Assembly (NCBI GenBank): GCA_001579985.1
Contig: LRSR01002721.1
Coordinates: forward strand, 1 to 25,155
Length of the DNA: 25,155 nt
Source of the DNA: Hypsibius dujardini
Lineage: Eukaryota > Tardigrada > Eutardigrada > Parachela > Hypsibiidae
Direction of reading: 5' to 3'
In this document: in pieces, positions 18,881 through 25,155 of the stretch
How positions within the stretch are numbered: position 1 is the stretch's first letter
How the letters are laid out: each line of letters begins with the position of its first letter
Notes under the pieces: generated by a model
What the model was told of the DNA's origin: nothing
Databases searched by the model: none
What the model saw: the letters and a program-made list of their open reading frames with translations, nothing else
Made by a program: the position numbers and the translations under genes

Positions 18881-19915
18881 CCGTGTCATGTGATTCGTGG
18901 TCTATAAGGCTCATTTTTCAAAAGCACACTTCTGATGCTCTATGCAGATACTCGTTCGGTTGATTTGTTGCTGGGGGCGTGTGGGCAACAATCAAGCCAA
19001 TCCAACGTCAACAATGTTCTTCCCCGGCCCTGGTTATACCAGTGCGGTTATACAGTCTTGTGACTTGTCTAGCATCATTCCCCCAGTAATGTGCTTAGCA
19101 CTAGTTTTCCTATAGAAAGACCTTCTAGTAATTAGTATGATAGTATTGACCATTAACTACGAGGACAATTACAAGATACTCGTAACCAGCAATCGATGGG
19201 AATCGACCGAGGAGCGCTAAAGAAATCAGCCAGTCAAACGCTTGGTCCGCACCTTAACGCCACGTCCTGAACCGTGACACAGAGCCAGTACCCTTAAATT
19301 ATTAACTGTGCTTCCACAGAGGCAGACATCATCAATTTTGAATTCTTGGATGGACAATAACTGAGGGACGCAGTAGCGCCAGGTGTCCGGCGAATTCGAA
19401 CGACCCGAAAATCTTGCAATAATCCTTTTACGATTTTAACACTTTCTCAAACTTGAATTTTTCAACGTAAGAGGGGGTATGCATGAACAAAGATTTCGAT
19501 CTGGTTGTGTCACTCCCTGTTGGACGCGCCACCGAGGACAAGCTCGTCGCTTCCCTCCTCGATCTGATAATTGCATGACTTTGTTACAGTAATGTTTTTG
19601 AAGCACAGGCGGCGGCCATCACGGCGGGATTGGCCAGCGACTAGGCAATGGCTTGCCCAGCATACAGCTGCAAGCTCCGATCATCAAGGCCACTTTTTCC
19701 TCGTCATCGTTCCATAATTCTGCACACGGTTAAATAATATGAGGATTTGTGGGAAATAAAGCTGAAGAAACTAGTTGATTTGGCCGCCAAAAACAGCACC
19801 CCCGCAGAAGGGTCCCGCTAAATCTGCCAGACACTTTATTGATTGGCGTGTGTGCTAGAACAAAAATATTATTCAACTCAGAACAGGTTAACACTAACTA
19901 GCGTGTGTGTTGCTG
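18881..19915. other. Intergenic region, no supported gene
   Basis: The stretch holds a string related to the loop of the 1321-1580 hairpin (GCTCGTCGCTTCCCTCCTCG, near 19545). No coding frame of interest was seen. Confidence 0.45.
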
Positions 19916-19917
19916 TA

Positions 19918-20863
19918 CCCCGTGCGGGGTTCATTTTGGCACAAAATTAAAAGTAGGTCAGCGCACGCGTGCGCAGGCTGATTTAAGTGAGTGACGACTC
20001 AATCGAGAGACAAAAACCCCCTCTTTCATTCACAAAAATAAAATTTTATTTGTTTACATTTGACAGAGTGGGAAGATGATTAGTGAGGAGATCCGAAATC
20101 TCATGGTGTTCTGGCTGTCCAGAGAGTTTTCGGTGTTTCAGAGTGCAGATTTGTTAAATGATAAGGTCTCCAAACGTAGTATTTATCGTTTTGCATAGGA
20201 AAATAATAAAAAGGCGCGGCGGAAGGCAAAAAAACGTTTTTCAAGCAATTTCCCAAGTCTGCTTTGTGCGCGATCATTTTTGGCACCGTTTCTTTTTCCG
20301 GTCGATCTCTCCTTGTTGTTTTGAAGTCTGGTTTCAGCTTCAACCAGCATACCTACAAGGACAACTGCCTGAAACCGATGCTGGAGAACCTTCCTTACGG
20401 GCGGGAAGCGAATTTGGCGATTTTGTATCAAGACAAAGCACCGTGCCACGCGGCAGGAACTGTGCAGGTTTTTTTAAAGGAAGAAATGCCCTGCTTCATT
20501 CGGAACGCCGATATCCTGCCCAACAACCCCGATCTCAATCCCCTCAATTATTGTGTGTAGAGCTTACGGAAGGAGCGTGTCAACAAACACGGACTCATTT
20601 CCAGCTTCGACCGATTGGCCAAGATATTGCAGGACGAATGGGAGGCAATTTCCCAGCAAGTGATTCAGGACAGCATCAATTCTTGGATGTCTTGGGTTTG
20701 CAAGGTGGAGAAGGCCAGAGGTTCTCAGATTGAGTAAACTCTGTTTTGTTCCCGGTAGAAGACTTATTTCTCTATTTTATGTAATTTTTTGGTAATTTTT
20801 TGACGAAATTTTGTGAATAGAAAAAGGAAGCAAAGTTTGTGCCAAAATGTACCCCGAACGTGG
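19918..20863 (+). mobile_element. Mariner-family element, non-autonomous remnant
   Basis: The 28-bp ends match when inverted at 24 positions (core GGGGTNCATTTTGGCACAAA). TA duplications lie at 19916-19917 and 20864-20865, and the element is 946 bp. A 14-bp palindrome GCGCACGCGTGCGC (19961-19974) lies just inside the left end. It holds a disrupted transposase. Confidence 0.88.
20076..20737 (+). pseudogene. Mariner transposase remnant
   Basis: It starts MISEEIRNLMVFWLSREF with a helix-turn-helix-like segment to about 20196, where a stop occurs. The C-terminal catalytic part is in another frame: GFSFNQHTYKDNCL, YQDKAPCHAA with the second acidic residue at 20432, and NNPDLNPL with the third at 20531. 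A TAG at 20558 replaces the Trp usual after NYCV. The end (SINSWMSWVCKVEKARG, stop 20735) is normal. Spacing between the last two catalytic Asp residues is 32, against 34 in classic mariner. The segment with the first catalytic Asp is missing, so internal deletion is likely. Confidence 0.85.
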
Positions 20864-21319
20864 TACTGTTTATGTGTAGATGTTATCGATCGATTGGTGT
20901 CGTCTGAATAATATCTGGATGGGTTTTGGAATTATTTTAGATTTTCCGTTGATGACTGACTGTTTCAAATTTTGCCTAAAGTTTGAAAAATGACTGTCTT
21001 AATAATGACTTTTATTAGAAGTATGCCTGTGTGACTGTGTGGCATGAGTAACCAACAATGTCCTTCCTTCCTGCAGAGGGCGCGACGTGTTGCTCGGATG
21101 AATCCCCGGACGTGAAAGTGAAGACGCTGACTTGCTCGCTCACTGGAATGGCGCCTCTCTTCACTACCATGAAGATCGGTGGTCTTCAGCTGAGCCACCG
21201 AATTATCATGGCCCCGCTGACCCGATGCCGTGCATCTCCAGACAACATCCCCAACACTAAGCTGTCCGGAGAATACTAGGCGCAGTGTACCACCAAAGGT
21301 AAGTTGGATTCTCACATTT

Positions 21320-21660
21320 GTCTATCCTTCTGCCTGGGAAACAGTCTGTCTTGTTCTCTGCCTTTCTGTCTGTCTACCTGCCTGCCTGCCCTTCTGTATG
21401 TATGTCTGTATGTCTGCATGCCCGCCTTTATGTTTGTGAGTCCGTGTTTGTCTGTCTGTCTACCTGCATGCCTTTCTGTTCTGTGTCTGTCTGCCAGTCA
21501 GACTGCCGGTCTGTCCGTTTATTTTATTGCCTACCTGTCTGTATATATGTCTGCCTGTCTATAGCTGACTGCCTGTCTGCTTGTGTGTCTGTGTGTCTGC
21601 CAGGTCCACCATCGGCCTGCTTTCTCTTTTATTGTTTGTCTGTCTGTCTGTTTCAATCTG
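21320..21660. repeat. Degenerate TGTC/TGCC tract in intron 1 of the Old Yellow Enzyme gene
   Basis: Most of the intron is imperfect CTGT, CTGC and TATG units. Cys/Ser/Val/Leu-rich frames here are translations of the repeat. Confidence 0.8.
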
Positions 21661-22229
21661 TACCTTTCAATTTGCTCATCTGGTCTGGTGCTGGAATATT
21701 CCCGTCGTTTTGTCGGTTTGGGTGTTTTTGGAAGCGTTGTTCATCCGCAAGCCGAGAATACCTTGATTGTTCCTTTGAGGTGGGCTCATCGTTTCGGAGG
21801 CCACAAACATCAACCGTCAATCCGTCGGTCACTTCTGTGCTCCCGGAATCTGGACGCCAGAGCAGGTGGATGCCTGGAAAGGCATCGTGTCGGCCATCCA
21901 CGCCAAGGGCGGGTTTATTTTTCTTCAGCTGTGGCACGTCGGACGCGGCTCGCACTCGGCCTACCAGCCCGACGGTCGTCCTCCTGTGGGACCCAGTCCG
22001 ATTGCCATCAAGGGAGAAACCTCATTGCCGGATGGGACGAAAGCTCCATTCGAGGTTCCGCGGGAGCTAACTGTTAAGGATATTGCCGCCCTCTTGGAGG
22101 ACTACCGCAAGGCTACCAAAAACGCCTTTCTCGCTGGGTTTGACGGTGTTGAGGTGCATGGAGCCAATGGCTACTTGATCGATCAGGTATTGTCATGACT
22201 GTCTACCAGTTCATAGAGGTGGACTCTTC

Positions 22230-22660
22230 GTCTGCCCATGTGAGTCTGTCTGTCTGCCCTTAATGTGTTTGTGATTCGTTCAATTTCGCCATCTTAGCTT
22301 TGTGATTTTGTCTGTATCCGGCTTGCATGTCCGTTTGCCGCACTAACTGCCCGTTTATCTCATTTGATGGCTCAGTCCATATGTATGTCTTTCGTTTTGA
22401 CTTTTTGTCTACTGTTTGTCTATCTGTCTTGTCTATTTGGTTGATTGTCTGCGTCTGCTACTCTATGTATGTCTCTGTGTCTGTTTGCCATGTCTTTCAG
22501 TTTCTCTTATTTGTCTGAATGAATAAGTCTGACTGACGCTTGCTTGCCTACAGTTTTGCCTTATTTTTGTTCGGTCGTTGTCTGCCCCGGACGGTTGTCT
22601 TTGCATAGATGACTGCCTCTCTACTTTTCAGTTACTGTCTGAATCCATTGTATTTGACTG
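22230..22660. repeat. Degenerate TGTC tract in intron 2 of the Old Yellow Enzyme gene
   Basis: Decayed CTGT/TGTC units spread over most of the 564-bp intron, in the same orientation as those of intron 1. Confidence 0.7.
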
Positions 22661-23069
22661 TCTGACGTAGCGACATGTTTTCCTGCCTTCAAGGAGACAA
22701 TCAGTTAATCTGTGTATACCTGTGTTGTTTCTATTTTGCATTTTGTTTAGTTTTTGCACGATGGTTCCAACCAGCGCACAGACAAGTACGGTGGCAGCAT
22801 CGAGAACCGCGCCCGATTCCTTTTCGAGGTGGTGGAAGCCGTCCAGAAGGTGTGGATTGACGCTGCCGGAGCTGGAACGTCCAAAGCTGCCTACGTGGGT
22901 CTCCGTCTTTCGCCCTTCGGGAAATACCAGGACATGTCTGACAGACGCGAGGCCGAGCTCTATGGCTACGTAATTCCCAACTTGAACCGCTTCAACCTGG
23001 CTTACCTCCACGTCGTTGAGCCGTGTGTTTCTGCAGGGCCGAATGCCATCGCTGTCGTTGACACTTTAG

Positions 23070-24659
23070 GTAAATGATGTGCTGTTTAGTCTAGATTAAA
23101 AAGTTGCCGAAAAAGAATTAACTTGTCATGTTTTAAATGTTTATGTTTAATCTAAGAAGTAGGCAAAGTAAATGATCGAATTAGACAACGAACAAATTAG
23201 TTTCAAAATTAATTAAATAACGTTATTTTGGCTGTGTGTCTGTTAAAACAAACATTACACAGCTACTGGAATATGGTATTTGAAATCAGCAAAACTTTCT
23301 CTTTTCAGTTTTCTTTCCAGTTAATTTCTATAAATGAAGAAACAATCAAAGTGCCTCAGGATGAAATTGAATCGACATTATTGATGAACGATTCTCAAAA
23401 AGCTGCATGACAATTACCGTTATATTTTTGTAAAATTATTTAAATAATTGCAGCATTTAATATTATATCATTTTTAATTGCAGTATTTATTGTTATTTAA
23501 TTAATTTATGTCCTTTATTTCGAAGTTTGTTTCAACAAAAACATTATTTGTCACTAAGCATGCATTTAGTTTCAATTTTTTTAAACTGACCCGTCATACG
23601 TCCCCTGATTTGCCCCTGAGTAAAATTATCATAAAGCCGATGTTTTATTTGTATTAGGTGCCTGTCAATAGCAATTAATTTCTTTTTCATTTGTCAATGT
23701 ATTTTTCGCATCACGTTTTATAATTAGCTGTGACATTTTTGGTTCACTTTGCACACACAATTTGAACATGATTATCTTTTTGCATGTAGTTTGTCTAGGT
23801 CGGTCACTTTCACATAAGTCACATAAGTCCTTCTTTACGGTCTTGCGAGGCTCGGAGAAATGTTAAACGTACCTTCTCATAACTCACAATAATTGGTGAA
23901 GGATTGAGTGTTCATCTGTCTGGATGTCTGCAAGCGATCACACGGATTCGGTCTGTAGCCAATCACGTCTGCTTATTTGATTACGCTCTCTAGAGGTTTG
24001 TGTCTTGCCTGTACTTCAAGATGAGTATATTTCTGGGGTCTTTTGCCAGTCTAAATTTCATCGGTATAATGTTCAAACTTCTCCAGATGTCTACGTGTCT
24101 GTATTTTCGATGTCTGTACACCGGACTGTTTGCCGGTCGCTTTTTTTTAAATGTCAGAGCAGTCATCACCACTGCTGATGTCTGGTTCGTCTGCAGGGTC
24201 CGCTGCTGTCTGCCTATCTGTCTAAACGTCTCTATACTACATAGCTGCGTCTGTCCGTTATCCGTCTTTCCTTACTGAATGTCTTTCTGTCTGTCCCTCA
24301 AGCCAATGTCTAAGCCCTGCCTGACTTTCGCGTGTACATGTACCGTACTTGTCTGGAAGTCACGTATGCTTGCCGCTTAACTACATATATAGACCTGGTA
24401 ATAATTCAGCTGTCTTGTCTGAATTTTTGCATGCATATAGTAGGCCTGTCTGCTATCCGCCAACCTGTCTGATTGACCAGTTTTGTGAGTTGGAATAAAC
24501 ACCATACGCAAAATTTACAGCTTTCACACTTTCATGATTTTATGCATACGTGCCTCAAGTATGAAACTGTTATATAGTGATGAAAAAGTTAACACCTAAA
24601 AAATGACAGGTAAGGTGCGCAACGGAAGCCAATTTCAGTGTCTGCTACAGCAACTAAAA
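23070..24659. other. AT-rich region between convergent genes, with decayed TGTC tract
   Basis: I searched this stretch for the missing C-terminal exon of the Old Yellow Enzyme (GGYTRE, SYGRxFxANPDL type) and did not find it. From about 23910 to 24480 TGTC-type units are scattered. No other gene is supported. Confidence 0.5.
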
Positions 24660-25061
24660 TTACCCAAGAAATTTTAAAATATGCTCGACAATAGACGATC
24701 CGTGGGTCTCCAAGGCGAAATGCCCCGTGTCTAGGAGGAACACTTGCGCATGGGGAAGGTCCCTCCAGAAGGCTTCCGCTCCAGCCGGCAGAAAGAATGG
24801 ATTGTTCTTGCCCCAGACCGCCAGCAACTTGGGTTGCTTCTCCGTGAAATACCGCTGGAACGCCGGGTAGAGCTTGAGGTTGCTGGCGTAGTCGAGGAAC
24901 AAGTCCAGCTGGATGTCCATAATGCCAGGGCGCTGCAGCAACGCCCAGTCCAGCTCGTAGGACTCTGGTGCGATGAGGGTGGTGTCATTGACGCCGTGGA
25001 TATACTGCCATTTTGTCGCTTCGTATGTCAGCAGTGCTGTGCGGACCGCGTCGCGATTAGC
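24660..25061 (-). CDS. Alpha/beta-hydrolase-fold protein, last exon
   Basis: This terminal exon of 133 residues starts after a TTTGTCCGTTGAG acceptor (phase 0) and ends in TAA. It covers the cap and C-terminal half of an alpha/beta hydrolase like those of bacteria and fungi: TYEATKWQYIHGV, WALLQRPGIMDIQLDLFLDY, YPAFQRYF, AVWGKNNPFFLPAGAEAFWR and LLDTGHFALETHG. The His of DTGHF is the catalytic His. The position usually Asp in the WGKNDPFF motif, the likely acid of the triad, is Asn here. The nucleophile exon lies beyond the window. Substrate unknown; haloalkane dehalogenase and epoxide hydrolase relatives are the nearest families by motif. Confidence 0.75.
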   Translation of the reverse strand, partial: ANRDAVRTALLTYEATKWQYIHGVNDTTLIAPESYELDWALLQRPGIMDIQLDLFLDYASNLKLYPAFQRYFTEKQPKLLAVWGKNNPFFLPAGAEAFWRDLPHAQVFLLDTGHFALETHGSSIVEHILKFLG

Positions 25062-25155
25062 CTCAACGGACAAATTAATTATCAAATTTATCATTTTTAC
25101 AAAGCTTAATTGTAGAGTACAATATATTAGAGTAGATTTTATTCAGTCTTGACAT

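Larger units (their letters stand above)
21148..23069 (+). pseudogene. Old Yellow Enzyme (NADH:flavin oxidoreductase) homologue, three exons, C-terminus not found
   Basis: Exons are 21148-21298, 21780-22186 and 22751-23069, with matching phases (1, 0) and good GTAAGT/GTATTG/GTAAAT donors. The family reduces activated alkenes using FMN and NAD(P)H. Visible signatures are MAPLTRCRA near the N-terminus, GIWTPEQVDAWK, FIFLQLWHVGR (flavin-binding Gln), VEVHGANGYLIDQ (substrate His and Asn), [12 protein letters not shown] and [11 protein letters not shown]. An in-frame TAG at 21277-21279 replaces the second Tyr of the usual EYYAQ. The last third of the barrel, with the phosphate-binding GR motif, is not visible before the opposite-strand gene at 24660. 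So it is a recent pseudogene, or a gene with a very long last intron. A strong acceptor CCTTCCTTCCTGCAG (21076) lies 71 nt before the ATG. Confidence 0.75.

Noticed and set aside
1-25155. CRISPR arrays, bacterial operons, retroviral, Polinton or other virus-like elements
   Set aside because: No regular spacer arrays, no ribosome-binding-site-driven gene runs, and no recognisable reverse transcriptase, capsid, envelope or integrase segments were seen.

Overview
The window is nuclear DNA of an animal: genes are split by GT-AG introns, intergenic and intronic DNA is AT-rich, and several DNA-transposon families are present. A chitin-binding peritrophin-type protein, a drosomycin-type antimicrobial peptide and a sigma-like glutathione S-transferase fragment point to an ecdysozoan/panarthropod (mite, springtail, crustacean or tardigrade would all fit). 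I cannot place it more finely. No viral or retroelement copy was recognised.

Layout. (1) 1-180: a structured element that looks like a spliced-leader (SL) RNA gene. It has a second, well-conserved copy at 9880-10040 and a truncated inverted copy at 8112-8168. (2) 346-3661: a two-exon gene joining a secreted 8-cysteine CSab (drosomycin-like) peptide to a leucine-rich-repeat (LRR) domain. A tandem paralogue lies at 17079-18880; its peptide exon is intact but its LRR exon has decayed. (3) 4441-5922, minus strand: a five-exon gene with a BEN-like C-terminus. It is followed by short unassigned exons on both strands (6809-7598) among degenerate TGTC/GACA repeats. (4) 8170-9139: a mariner-like pair of inverted ends beside the truncated SL-like copy. 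(5) 10048-12467: five exons of an LDL-receptor-type YWTD propeller ending in a partial EGF; intron 2 carries a 657-bp foldback element. (6) 12560-13641: a TTAA-flanked non-autonomous element enclosing an orphan first exon of a glutathione S-transferase. (7) 14693-16131: a complete three-exon chitin-binding protein. (8) 19918-20863: a dead mariner copy. (9) 21148-23069: three exons of an Old Yellow Enzyme homologue with an in-frame stop and no visible C-terminus. (10) 24660-25061, minus strand: the last exon of an alpha/beta hydrolase.

The two strongest leads are the duplicated defensin-LRR fusion and the putative SL RNA family. The fusion has a phase-1 splice junction conserved in both copies. 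The SL-like copies carry a donor GTAAGT, a stem-loop with a compensated base pair, an Sm-like AATTTGYG and a 3' hairpin. Good splice acceptors lie shortly upstream of several start codons, as trans-splicing would require, but this is inference. Two genes (Old Yellow Enzyme, alpha/beta hydrolase) belong to families that are mostly microbial or plant, so they are possible ancient horizontal acquisitions now carrying introns.
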